From Brevundimonas vesicularis (lineage in GTDB: Bacteria; Pseudomonadota; Alphaproteobacteria; Caulobacterales; Caulobacteraceae), in NCBI RefSeq assembly GCF_027886425.1, contig NZ_CP115671.1, positions 2,480,001-2,544,000 of the forward strand: DNA of 64,000 nucleotides. Direction: 5' to 3'. Within the stretch, counting starts at the first letter, position 1, and each line of letters opens with the position of its first letter. The position numbers were made by a program, and so were the translations under genes. The notes beneath the pieces were generated by a model. The model was not told the origin of the DNA, did not search any database, and saw only the letters and a list, made by a program, of their open reading frames with translations. Positions 33,964-43,500 of this stretch are shown piece by piece.

Positions 33964-35807
33964 CAGAGACGGCCTTCACGCCCCATCCAGCGCGCTCGTC
34001 ACAGACGCTCCGTCCCGACGGCTACGTCGCCCTCGAAGACTATGGCGTTCTGGGCGAAGGCCGGACGGTGGCGCTTTCATCGCTGGATGGCGGCATCGAC
34101 TGGTGGTGCGTGCCGGCGATCGATGCGCCGCCGCTTTTCGACCGCCTGCTGGATCCGGAGGGCGGCCGGTTTTCGATCACGCCGACCGAGGCCTTCACGG
34201 CGACCCGCCGCTATCGTCCCGAAAGCAATGTGCTGGAGACGGAGTTCGCCACCGCCACCGGCCGCGCGCGTCTGACCGAAAGCCTGAACAGCGGTACAGC
34301 CGGCCGCCTGCCCTGGTGCGAACTGGCCCGCCGTATCGATGGCCTGGAGGGCGAAGTGACCTTCGCCCTGGACATGCGTCTGGGGCGTCGGGGCGACACG
34401 GCCAATCCGTATCATTCCAAAATTGGCGAGCACACGGTTTTCCATGTCGAGCGGGTGCTCGGCCTGTTCGTCCACGATCCGCGCATCTCATGCGAATGGT
34501 CCGATGAGGGCATTGTCGGAACGATCGTCGTCGGCGCGGGCGAGCGGCGCACCGTGGCCATCGTCGCTGGGCGCGACGAACCGCTGGTCGTGCCGTCCAT
34601 CGAAGAGATCGACGCCCGCATCGACCTGTCGGATCAGGAATGGCGGGATTGGGCGGCGCGCCTGAACTGCCCCGGCCTGTATCGCGACGACTTCATCCGC
34701 AGCGCCCTGGCGTTGAAGTTGCTGCTGTACTCCCCGTCGGGCGCCATCGCCGCGGCGGCCACGACGTCCCTGCCCGAGCGTCTGGGCGGCGACAAGAACT
34801 GGGACTATCGCTACGCCTGGCTGCGCGACGCCGGCTATACGATCGAGGCCTTTTTAGCGGCCGGCGCCCAGGCGGAGGCCAAGGCCGCCTTCAGTTGGCT
34901 GCTGATGCAGCTGAAGCGCCATGGCGCCAAGGTCTGCTACAGCCTAGACGGCGCACTCGTGCCGCCGGAAACACACTGGGACATGCCGGGCTATAAAGGC
35001 TCGCGTCCTGTGGTCACCGGAAACCGTGCCGCCGACCAGGCGCAGCACGGCGTGTTCGGCGACATCTTTGAGACCGCCTCACGTTTCGTCGGCTGCGGCA
35101 ACATCCTCGACAGCGCCAGCGCCCAGCAGTTGTCCGAACTGGCGGATCAGTGCGCCGACGCTTGGCGACAGCCGGACGCGGGCATGTGGGAGCTGGAAGA
35201 CGAGCAGCACTACACCATGTCCAAGATCAGCTGCTGGCAGGCTTTGGCCCGCGCGGTCGAACTGGCGGACGCGGGACAACTGCCGACGACGTGCCGGGAT
35301 CGCTGGCGGCGCGAGCGCGACCGGATTTTCGACTGGGTCGAGACGCATTGCTGGTCCGACAGCCTTCAGGCCTTCGTCATGTATCCGGGCAGCGACAAGC
35401 TGGACGCCGCCCTGGCCCTGGCCGTGCGGTTCCGGTTCGATGGCGAAGAGCGGCTGCGCGCGACCCTTGACGCGCTGGACCGTCATCTCAGCGCCGGCGT
35501 CTTCCACTATCGCTATTCCGGCATGCAGGCCGAGGAAGGCTGCTTCATCGCCTGTTCCTTCTGGATCGCCGAAGCCTGGGCGACGCTAGGCGAATCGGAC
35601 AAGGCGCGCGCCCGCATCGACAGCCTGCGCGAAGCCCTCAGCGGCCGCTGGGGCATGCTGACCGAGATGATCGACCCGGACACCGGCGCCTACCTCGGCA
35701 ACATGCCGCAGGGGCTCAGCCACCTCGCGCATCTGACCGCCCTGACCGCCGTCGGCAAGGCGCAGACCACTTCCCCCCAGCCCGAAACGGAGACGTTCCA
35801 TGACTGA
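33960..35807 (+). CDS. Glycoside hydrolase family 15 protein (glucoamylase/trehalase-like)
   Basis: A 615-residue protein. The N-terminal beta-sandwich domain shows LEDYGVLGEGRTVALSSLDG and IDWWCVPAIDAPPLFDRLLD. The (alpha/alpha)6 barrel contains LPERLGGDKNWDYRYAWLRD, the general-acid region WELEDEQHYTMSKISCWQAL, and the general-base region MQAEEGCFIACSFWIAEAW. Bacterial GH15 members of this kind are glucoamylase- or trehalase-type. No signal peptide, so it is likely cytoplasmic. It is translationally coupled to the SDR genes on both sides (ATGA upstream, 8-bp overlap downstream), consistent with a role in an osmolyte or storage-sugar response. Confidence 0.9.
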   Translation: MTETAFTPHPARSSQTLRPDGYVALEDYGVLGEGRTVALSSLDGGIDWWCVPAIDAPPLFDRLLDPEGGRFSITPTEAFTATRRYRPESNVLETEFATATGRARLTESLNSGTAGRLPWCELARRIDGLEGEVTFALDMRLGRRGDTANPYHSKIGEHTVFHVERVLGLFVHDPRISCEWSDEGIVGTIVVGAGERRTVAIVAGRDEPLVVPSIEEIDARIDLSDQEWRDWAARLNCPGLYRDDFIRSALALKLLLYSPSGAIAAAATTSLPERLGGDKNWDYRYAWLRDAGYTIEAFLAAGAQAEAKAAFSWLLMQLKRHGAKVCYSLDGALVPPETHWDMPGYKGSRPVVTGNRAADQAQHGVFGDIFETASRFVGCGNILDSASAQQLSELADQCADAWRQPDAGMWELEDEQHYTMSKISCWQALARAVELADAGQLPTTCRDRWRRERDRIFDWVETHCWSDSLQAFVMYPGSDKLDAALALAVRFRFDGEERLRATLDALDRHLSAGVFHYRYSGMQAEEGCFIACSFWIAEAWATLGESDKARARIDSLREALSGRWGMLTEMIDPDTGAYLGNMPQGLSHLAHLTALTAVGKAQTTSPQPETETFHD

Positions 35808-36693
35808 TCGCCTGACCCTTCAGGATCCGCGCGAGCAATATCCAAAGCCGCCCTTCCCGCGCCAACCCCAACCCGTACCGGGCGAAGCGCGCGAGATGGA
35901 CCCCAAGCCCGATCATGGCGAGGACAGCTATCAGGGTTCCGGCAAGCTGAAAGGACGCAAGGCCCTGATCACCGGCGCCGACAGCGGCATCGGCCGCGCG
36001 GCCGCCATCGCCTACGCCCGGGAAGGCGCCGACGTGGCGCTGTCCTATCTGCCGTCCGAGCGCAAGGACGCCGCCGAAGTCATCGCGCTGATTGAGGCTG
36101 AGGGCCGCAAGGCCGTCGACCTCCCCGGTGACATCACCGATGAAAACTGGTGCCGGCAGATGGTTGAACAGGCCGTGTCGGAGCTGGGCGGACTGGACAT
36201 CCTGGTCATCAACGCCGGCCGCCAACAGTATCGCGAGGACATCTCTCAGGTGACGTCGGAAGACTTCGACAAGACGTTGAAGACCAACCTCTATGCCATG
36301 CACTGGATCGCCCAGGCGGCCGTCCCGCATCTGCCGGCGGGCGCCTCGGTCATCACCACCGCCTCGATCCAGGCCTATGAGCCTTCGGCCATCCTGCTGG
36401 ACTACGCCACCACCAAGGCCGGGATCGTCGCCTATACGAAGGCCCTGTCCAAGCAGCTGATCGAAAAGGGCATACGCGCCAATGTGGTGGCGCCCGGCCC
36501 CTTCTGGACGCCGCTGCAGTCGTCCGGCGGACAGCCGCAGGGCGCCGTGATGAAGTTCGGCGAGCAGGTGCCGCTGGGTCGTCCGGGCCAGCCCGTCGAG
36601 ATCGCCCCGGTCTATGTGCTGCTGGCCTCGCAGGAAGGCAGCTACATCACCGGCGAAGTCTTCGGCGTCACCGGCGGCATGGGCGTCGCCTGA
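35800..36693 (+). CDS. SDR oxidoreductase of the YghA/YdaD (GSP39) type
   Basis: A 297-residue SDR with the long proline-rich N-terminal leader of this subgroup (PREQYPKPPFPRQPQPVPG), then the cofactor loop ALITGADSGIGRAAAIAYAR, INAGRQQYREDIS and the active-site YATTKAGIVAYTKAL. The C-terminal GSYITGEVFGVTGGMGVA is typical. Relatives in Bacillus are general-stress proteins and in E. coli YghA; the substrate is not settled. It overlaps the GH15 gene by 8 bp and is followed by a strong hairpin terminator. Confidence 0.9.
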   Translation: MTDRLTLQDPREQYPKPPFPRQPQPVPGEAREMDPKPDHGEDSYQGSGKLKGRKALITGADSGIGRAAAIAYAREGADVALSYLPSERKDAAEVIALIEAEGRKAVDLPGDITDENWCRQMVEQAVSELGGLDILVINAGRQQYREDISQVTSEDFDKTLKTNLYAMHWIAQAAVPHLPAGASVITTASIQAYEPSAILLDYATTKAGIVAYTKALSKQLIEKGIRANVVAPGPFWTPLQSSGGQPQGAVMKFGEQVPLGRPGQPVEIAPVYVLLASQEGSYITGEVFGVTGGMGVA

Positions 36694-36702
36694 CAAGACA
36701 AA

Positions 36703-36731
36703 ACCGGCGGCGGGATCGTCCCGCCGCCGGT
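36703..36731. terminator. Bidirectional intrinsic terminator
   Basis: A perfect 13-bp inverted repeat, ACCGGCGGCGGGA at 36703-36715 and its complement at 36719-36731 with a 3-bp loop. It is followed by a T/C-rich tail on the plus strand and by TTTTGTC on the minus strand. It sits between the converging SDR genes ending at 36693 and 36751, so it can end transcription from both sides. Confidence 0.85.
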
Positions 36732-36750
36732 CTCTCTTTCGGCGGGACGA

Positions 36751-37554
36751 CTAGCCGGCGATGGTGGCGACCGAGCCGGAATCCACCCGTATGCCCGCAC
36801 CGTTGATAAAGCTGGCGCGCTCCGAACACAGGAAGGCGACGGCCGCCGCCACCTCCTCCGGCTTGCCCCTGCGATCCAGCGTCATGCCAGGCCGCTCTTC
36901 CTTCAGGAAGCTCTTGATCGCCTCCTCGAAGGTTTCGCCGCGTTCCTCGGCGCGCTTCTTCATCATGGCGTCGGTCATCGGGGTGGCGATGAAGGCGGGC
37001 GAGACCGTGTTCACCAGCACATTGTCGCAGCCATAGGCCTTGGACAGACCCTTCGCCAGGCTGAGAATGCCAGCTTTCGAGGCGCAATAGGCCAGTTCGT
37101 CGACATAGGGCTGGACCGCATCCTCCGACGCGAACAGGACGATACGGCCCCAGCCCGAGCGGCGCATGGCCGGAATGGCTTGGCGGCACATCCGCACCGC
37201 GCCCATCAGATTGATGTCGAGCGTCTCCAGCCAACCGGCGTCATCGACATCCAGGAAATCGCCGGTCGCGCCGGTCACGCCCGCTGCGTTCACATAGATG
37301 TCCGGATCGCCCATGCGGTCTCGGACCTCCGCCCACAGGCGTTCGACATCGTCGGCCTTGGTGACGTCGCCGGTCACGCCGATGCATTCGCCCAAGGCGG
37401 AAAGCTCCTGGACGGCTTCATCCAGCGTGCCGTCCGGCTTGTCGGTCAAGGCGACCCGTACGCCGGCTTCCAGCAACAGCCGCGCCGTCTCCTTGCCCAT
37501 GCCGGAATCGGCGCCGGAAATGAGGGCGATCCGCCCCTTGATCCCGAGGTCCAT
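36751..37554 (-). CDS. Short-chain dehydrogenase/reductase
   Basis: A 267-residue classical SDR: IALISGADSGMGKETARLLL at the N-terminus, VNAAGVTGATGDFLD, the active-site YCASKAGILSLAKGL and a C-terminal SFINGAGIRVDSGSVATIAG that forms the usual substrate-side loop. The start at 37554 has AGGAGA upstream and overlaps the GMC stop by one base (TGATG). Last gene of the unit hydrolase - GMC oxidoreductase - SDR, which suggests that the three act on the same carbohydrate- or lactone-like compound. Confidence 0.88.
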   Translation of the reverse strand: MDLGIKGRIALISGADSGMGKETARLLLEAGVRVALTDKPDGTLDEAVQELSALGECIGVTGDVTKADDVERLWAEVRDRMGDPDIYVNAAGVTGATGDFLDVDDAGWLETLDINLMGAVRMCRQAIPAMRRSGWGRIVLFASEDAVQPYVDELAYCASKAGILSLAKGLSKAYGCDNVLVNTVSPAFIATPMTDAMMKKRAEERGETFEEAIKSFLKEERPGMTLDRRGKPEEVAAAVAFLCSERASFINGAGIRVDSGSVATIAG

Positions 37555-39098
37555 CACAAATCTCCTGTTCGTTGACGTTCGAGGAAGCGATCGGCCGTGC
37601 GCAGGGCGACGGCCATGAGGGTCAAGGCCGGGTTGGCCGAAAGCGCGCTGGGGAAGACGGAGTTGTCGCAGACGTACAGGTTGTCGATCTCGACGCTGCA
37701 CCCGTCGGCGTCGACGACCGCCCCGTCCGACTTGTCCCCCATCCGGCAGCCGCCGATGGTGTGCGCCGACCGGGCCACCGCGAAGATGTCCTCGGCGCCG
37801 GCGGCGGTCCAAATCTCCGTCATGATGCGCCGGGCATGGGCGTCCAGACGCCGCTCGTTCTCGCCATAGCTGAAGTCGATCCGCGCCTTGCGCAGCCCGA
37901 CGGCGTCGACCTCATCGGACAGGGTCAGGCGGTTGTCGTCGTCCGGCAGACACTCTCCATTGATGCCGATCCCGGCGAGCCGGCGATAGTTGCGTAGCGT
38001 ATCGACCAGCGGCGCGCCCCAGAGGCCCCCGCCCCGCGCGAACCCGCCCGCCAGGGTGACCGGCATGACGCCAAGGCTTTGGATCAGATAGCCGCCGGCG
38101 AAGTTCGCGTCCGACGGACGCACCATGTCTTCGCTGATCAGGGAAGAGGGATAGCCGCGGTTCATCGACATGTCGGCGTCGAACCGGCCCCAGACCTGGG
38201 TCGCCACATGGGTCATGAAGTTGTGGCCGACCTCGCCGCCGGCGTTGCCTAATCCCCAGTTCAGCAGCAGGCGCGGCGTCTCGACACCGCCCGCACAAAG
38301 GAACAGCGCTCGACAGTTCAGCCGATGATCCTGCCCGTCGCGACGATAGATCACGCACTTGATCCGTCCACCGGCGTCACGCTCCACGCCTATGGCCCGC
38401 GCGTTGGCGATAGTCTTGGCTCCATTGGCTGCGGCCATCGGCAGAAAGCTGTTGTCCGCGCCGCCCTTGGCGCCGGTTCTGCATCCCTGGTGGCAGGCGC
38501 CGCAGTTGACGCAGGCCATGCGGTAGGGCGTCGTCCCCGCCTCGCGATCGCGGGACAGCACGGCCGCCGGCGCATCCGTAACGGTCAGCCCGACGGCCGT
38601 CGCGCCACGGGCCATTGCATCCGCCGGGGCGTTGCGCGGGACAGGCGGATAGGCGAACTGTCGCCCGCCCCACGGATAGTCGGCCGGGCCTGAGACCCCG
38701 ATCACCGTCTCTACGGTCTCGACATAGGATTTCAGTTCGTTCCAGCCGAACGGCCAGTTCCGCCCGCGTCCCGTCTCCGAGGCCAGCGTCAGATCACGGG
38801 GATCGGGTCGTGGGCAGAAGGCGCCCCAGTGCAGCAGCGAGCCGCCGACCCCCTGGCCGGAGTTGTTGGCCCCAAAGGCGGTCGGGTCGCGCCCTCCGCT
38901 GAGGCGCTCTTCCATCCAATAGAGATCGGCCGTTGTTTCGTCGGGCGTATGCTCCGCCGGATCGAAGGCCCGCCCCGCCTCCAACACCGTGACCGACAGC
39001 CCGGCCTTCGCCAGCCTGGCCGCGACCGGAGCCCCACCGGCTCCGCTGCCGATGATGACGACATCGGTTTCGCCGGCCGTCCTTGCAGGCGCGCTCAA
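37554..39098 (-). CDS. GMC-family oxidoreductase (gluconate 2-dehydrogenase-like flavoprotein)
   Basis: A 514-residue FAD enzyme. The FAD loop is VVIIGSGAGGAPVAARLAKA, a further flavin motif is NSGQGVGGSLLHWGAF, and the C-terminal GMC signature is SAHTIGGCRMGDKSDG with SVFPSALSANPALTLMA. A cysteine cluster CVNCGACHQGC near residue 200 is typical of the gluconate/2-ketogluconate dehydrogenase branch. I prefer a TTG start at 39098: it overlaps the preceding stop as TTGA and has GGAGGG 6 bp upstream. An earlier TTG at 39125 would add nine residues. No Tat or Sec signal is visible. The cytochrome c subunit usually found with this class is absent nearby. Confidence 0.85.
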   Translation of the reverse strand: MSAPARTAGETDVVIIGSGAGGAPVAARLAKAGLSVTVLEAGRAFDPAEHTPDETTADLYWMEERLSGGRDPTAFGANNSGQGVGGSLLHWGAFCPRPDPRDLTLASETGRGRNWPFGWNELKSYVETVETVIGVSGPADYPWGGRQFAYPPVPRNAPADAMARGATAVGLTVTDAPAAVLSRDREAGTTPYRMACVNCGACHQGCRTGAKGGADNSFLPMAAANGAKTIANARAIGVERDAGGRIKCVIYRRDGQDHRLNCRALFLCAGGVETPRLLLNWGLGNAGGEVGHNFMTHVATQVWGRFDADMSMNRGYPSSLISEDMVRPSDANFAGGYLIQSLGVMPVTLAGGFARGGGLWGAPLVDTLRNYRRLAGIGINGECLPDDDNRLTLSDEVDAVGLRKARIDFSYGENERRLDAHARRIMTEIWTAAGAEDIFAVARSAHTIGGCRMGDKSDGAVVDADGCSVEIDNLYVCDNSVFPSALSANPALTLMAVALRTADRFLERQRTGDL

Positions 39099-40453
39099 CC
39101 CACGCCCTCCATCAGCAGACGCCAAGGTTCGGTACGGTCCGCCGCCGTCTGATCATAGCCCTGAAACCGGCCTTCGCCGCCCGTGGCGAAGCCGTCGTAA
39201 CCGATCTGAGCCCAGGTGGCCGGCAGCGACATCCACAGGCGCGCGGCCTCGGACACGACGTCCTCGAACCACAGCCTCATGGCGTCCGCCGAAAGCCGGC
39301 CCGGCTCGGGCCATTCGCCCTGTGAAATGGTTCGCAGGATGTGGTCTTGGCGATCGGGGGCCAGGGTTGCGAACTCCGGCGCCGTGGCGGCGATCTCATC
39401 CAGCCCGCGTCGCCAGGCCTCGGCGTCCGAGGGAAGATCGGCGAACCGCCACCCGTCGCCCTGTCCGCTGGCGAGCCCCACATCCAGACGCCGCGTCAGA
39501 TCATCCGGATCGCCTGCATCAGACAGAATGCGCGCGATCATCGCCGACAGGACGGCGCTCTGGGACGGGTTCAGGACGCCGCCCTCGGCTTGGGCGGGAC
39601 CGAAGTGACGATCCAGCATTGCGCGTCGCGTGCGATCCGACACGCGATCGGACGCCATCAGATCCACAAAGGGTGGAGGCAGCGCAGATGAACCGAGCTT
39701 CTCGATGAATTCTAGAAGCAGGCCGACGAGACGGTCCGGCTGTTCCTGAGGGATCAGGTGCGCCGCATCCGACACGACCACCACGTCAGCCGCGCCATAG
39801 TGGGGGGCGTTGACACGCCCCTGCGCCGCCTCGCCGAGATCGCCATCCTCCGCGCCGGCGATGATCAGGGCGGGGAAAGGCAGGACGCCGGCCTGATCGG
39901 ACCAGTCCTCGCGCGATCCTTCGGCCAGCCATCCGCGCCAGGCTTCTGGGCTGGATCGAGTGAAATCAGCCAGGGCCCGATCGAAGGCGGCCTGCGGCAG
40001 ACCGGCGGCGGTATTGGCGTCGATGAACTGGCGTCCCCGATCCTCGATCTTGGTCGGATCGTCGAACCAGGTCAGCATCTCCGCACGCCTGCTCTCGTCC
40101 ATCGGCTCCGGCGAGGGTGGCGATCCGGCGACCAGCACCACGCCCAGCAACCCGCTCAGACCCGCCGCCCCGTCACGCGCCCGCGCAGCGATCAAGGTCG
40201 CAAACTTGCCGCCCATGCTGTGGCCGACAATGATCCACCGCGCGAGATCAAGATTGGTTAGGCGGCAGCTCAGGTCGTCGAGCACGACCTGGACATCGCC
40301 ATAGCCCTCCCCCGCCCTGTCCCCGAACCCTGGAAGATCGATCGTGACCGTCAGCACCTCATCGGAAAGCCGGTCGATCACCGCGTCCCAATCGTGGCGA
40401 CTTGAGCCCAGGGAATGAAGAAAGACGACAGTAAGGCGAGTGTCTGTGGGCAT
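39095..40453 (-). CDS. Alpha/beta hydrolase fused to a gluconate 2-dehydrogenase subunit 3-like domain
   Basis: A 452-residue two-part protein. Residues 1-270 are an alpha/beta hydrolase: VVFLHSLGSSRHDWDAVIDR oxyanion region, nucleophile GHSMGG (Ser79), and DAAHLIPQEQP with the catalytic His near 244. Residues about 300-452 match the gluconate 2-dehydrogenase subunit 3 pattern: LNPSQSAVLSAMIARIL, AWRRGLDEIAA, FATLAPDRQDHILRTISQG, then ATWAQIGYDGFATGG. Subunit 3 normally is a separate protein paired with the GMC flavoprotein, which is exactly the next gene here. A hydrolase that makes or removes the acid/lactone physically tethered to the dehydrogenase complex is the simplest reading. Confidence 0.82.
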   Translation of the reverse strand: MPTDTRLTVVFLHSLGSSRHDWDAVIDRLSDEVLTVTIDLPGFGDRAGEGYGDVQVVLDDLSCRLTNLDLARWIIVGHSMGGKFATLIAARARDGAAGLSGLLGVVLVAGSPPSPEPMDESRRAEMLTWFDDPTKIEDRGRQFIDANTAAGLPQAAFDRALADFTRSSPEAWRGWLAEGSREDWSDQAGVLPFPALIIAGAEDGDLGEAAQGRVNAPHYGAADVVVVSDAAHLIPQEQPDRLVGLLLEFIEKLGSSALPPPFVDLMASDRVSDRTRRAMLDRHFGPAQAEGGVLNPSQSAVLSAMIARILSDAGDPDDLTRRLDVGLASGQGDGWRFADLPSDAEAWRRGLDEIAATAPEFATLAPDRQDHILRTISQGEWPEPGRLSADAMRLWFEDVVSEAARLWMSLPATWAQIGYDGFATGGEGRFQGYDQTAADRTEPWRLLMEGVG

Positions 40454-40590
40454 GCAGGGGCTTTTTCGAAAGCGAGGACGCGAGACCCCGCCATTGTCGG
40501 CCGGCGGTCGTCGATCAGCGCGCCAGCGGCGGAATTGCTCCCAACAAAACAGAACCCGGACGTTGAAACCGGCTCAAACCCGCCCTGCCC

Positions 40591-43500
40591 TCAGGCCGCC
40601 GCCAATTCGGTCAGAAGCTTCTCGATGAAGGCCGTGTCGTGCGGTTGATCGTTGGCGGCGTCGACGATCATGCGATCCTCGGACCAGCGTCGATCATCGC
40701 TCAACGGCAAGGACGCTTCCATGCCGGGCCGACGCGCCGCTGCGATCCGCAACGCCGTCGCCTTCGGTCCCGACACGATTTCCGTGACGCCGGCATCACG
40801 GGCGAGCGCCGCAAGGCGACGGCCGGTGAACAGGTCCTCTGCGGGGTCTGGTAAAGAGCCGAACCGATCTTCGGCTTCGTCTCGCAAGGCGTCGACATCT
40901 TCCGCCGTCGTGGCGCGCGTCAACCGGGCATAAAGATTGATGCGCACGGTTTCGTCGGGGATGTAGTCCGCCGGCAGATGCCCTGTCGCGCCGACGTTCA
41001 GACTGGGAGAGGCTTGGTCCGGATCGGGTTCGCCTTTTGCAGCCGCGAGCGCCCGAGCCAGGACGGCTTGATACAGGGCCGAGCCGATCAGCCTGACATG
41101 TCCGGCCTGTTCCTCGCCCACCAGATCGCCGCCGCCGCGCAGGTCCAGATCGCGCCCGCTGATCGCGAAGCCCGCCCCCAGTCGGTCCAGAGCCTCCAAT
41201 GTCTGAAGCCGGGCCTCCGTCGCCGCCGCCATGGGCGATTCGGGATCGGAAAGCAGATAGGTGAAGCCCTGTCGCCGCCCCCGGCCGACACGCCCGCGCA
41301 GCTGATGCAACTGCGCCAAGCCAAACCGGTCCGGCCGCCAGATCAACATCGTATTGGCGCGCGGCACATCCAGGCCGGTCTCGATGATGTTCGTGGCCAG
41401 AAGCACGTCCCCCTCGCCGTCGGAAAACCGGCTCATAATCTCGTCGATCGCCGACGGGGACATATCACCGTGCGCCGAAACCACCGACAGCTCGGGCGTC
41501 AAGGTCTTCAAGCGTTCCGCCAAAGGTTCCATATCCTCGATCCGCGGCACGACCACGAAACTCTGCCCGCCTCGCGCCTTCTCGCGCATCAGCGACAAGC
41601 GAACGGCCCCGGCGTCGAACGGGGTCATGAAGGTTCGGATTGGCCGGCGTCGGGCGGGCGGACTGGCGATCAGGCTGACGTCCTGAATGCCGACCATGGC
41701 GCTTTGAAGAGTCCTCGGGATCGGGGTGGCCGACATCGACAACAGATGCGGCGCCTTCTCTGCCAAGGCAGATTTCATCTGCGCGCCGAAGCGGTGTTCC
41801 TCATCGATGATGACAAGCCCAAGACTGGAAAACGCTAACCCTTTCGACGCCAGCGCCTGCGTGCCCACCACGACGCGCATGGAGCCGTCCGCCAGCCCAG
41901 CCTTGACCGCCCGCGCCTCCGCGCTGTCTGCGGCGCGCGACAGGTGGCCGATTTGAATGTCCGTGTCCTTGAACCGTCTCTTGAAGACCTCGAAATGCTG
42001 ACGCGCCAGGACGGTGGTCGGGGCGACGACGATGACCTGTTTGCCGGCAAGGGCCACGGCCGCCGCGGCGCGCAGCGCGACCTCGGTCTTTCCGAAACCG
42101 ACATCGCCGCAGACGAGCCGGTTCATGGGCTTGCCGGATCCCAGGTCCGACAGGACCGCCTCGATGGCGCGCGCCTGATCGGTCGTTTCGGGGAAGGCGA
42201 AGCCGGCGGCGAACCGAGCCAGCGGCTGACGCGGCGCGGTGATCGGCTCGGTCCTCAGCGCTGCACGCGCTTCGGCCCGGAAGGACAGGGCCGCTGCGGC
42301 CTCGTCGATCTGCGCGCTGACCTTGGCGCGTCGCTTTAGCCATCCCTGGGTATTCAGCCGATCTAGCGACACCGCGTCCGGCTCCGAGCCATAACGCCAG
42401 ATTTTGCCGAACTCCTCGATCGGCGCGAGGATGGTGCCTCCGCCGTGATATTCGATGCGCAGAACGTCGCGCTCGACACCATCGGCAGCGACCCGCTCCA
42501 ACGCCTTCAGGACGCCCAGACCGTGGTCTTCATGGATGACCACATCGTCCAACCGCAGTTCGGTCTCTCCGAACGCATCGTTCGTGTCGCCGGATCCTCG
42601 CGCGATCCGGCCGCCGAAAATGTCCGAGGGCGTCAGGACGACTAGACCGGCGGCCGACTGTCGGAAGCCTGTGTCCAGATCGGCGGTTACGACGGCGATC
42701 TGCCCGGGCTGCAGTGGTGCGATCGCGCTCCAGCTCTCGAGCGCCACGGGCGTATCGATATCGTGGCGACGCAGCAGGCGTAGGATGATCCTGTGCTCAT
42801 GAGGCAATCCTGTCAGAACGATGCGGTCGCCCGCCTCGCGCCGCTCGGCAATGAATTGTTTAAGGGCCCGCCCCGGCGACTTCTCCAATGCGAAAGCCGG
42901 CGTCGGCTCCAAACCCTCGACGCTCAGGGGTTTGGCGCCTTTCAACGCCTGCCGAACGTCCTTCTCCGTCAAATAGAGGCTGTCGGGTTTCGCAGGACGC
43001 GCGCCCTCGCTGAACCGCAGGCGCGTGTCATAGGCTTCGGCCACATGCGCGCGAATGCGTTCGAACCGATCCTCGACGCCCACGTCGGTCAGGATCATCG
43101 GCTTGACGAGGAAATCAAACAGGGTCGTGGAGGTCTCAGCATCGATCGACGGGCCCGTGTCCTGATGATCAGCCTCGTCATCCTCGGGCGACCGGTCGCT
43201 CCATTCAGCTGCCGGGGTCAGACAAATCGTCTCGATCTCGGCGCCCCGGCGCTGCGAGACGGGATCGAAGGCGTGGATCTCGATGATCCGGTCCGCCTCG
43301 TCCAGGGCGATGCGATAAGGCGTTGCGGACGCCGGCGGGAAGACGTCGACCACCGCGCCAAGCAGAGCGTACTCGCCGGGTTCGTCGACCCGCTCATCCG
43401 CCGCATAGCCCGTATCCGTCAGAAACGATTCCAGGACTTCGCGATTCAGCGCCTCGCCCGCCGCGAGCGACAAGCGGGCTTTGATCCGTTCGCGCGACGG

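Noticed and set aside
39095..39125. TTG at 39125 as the GMC oxidoreductase start
   Set aside because: The TTG at 39098 overlaps the upstream stop and has a GGAGGG site at proper spacing; the longer form has no clear ribosome-binding site.
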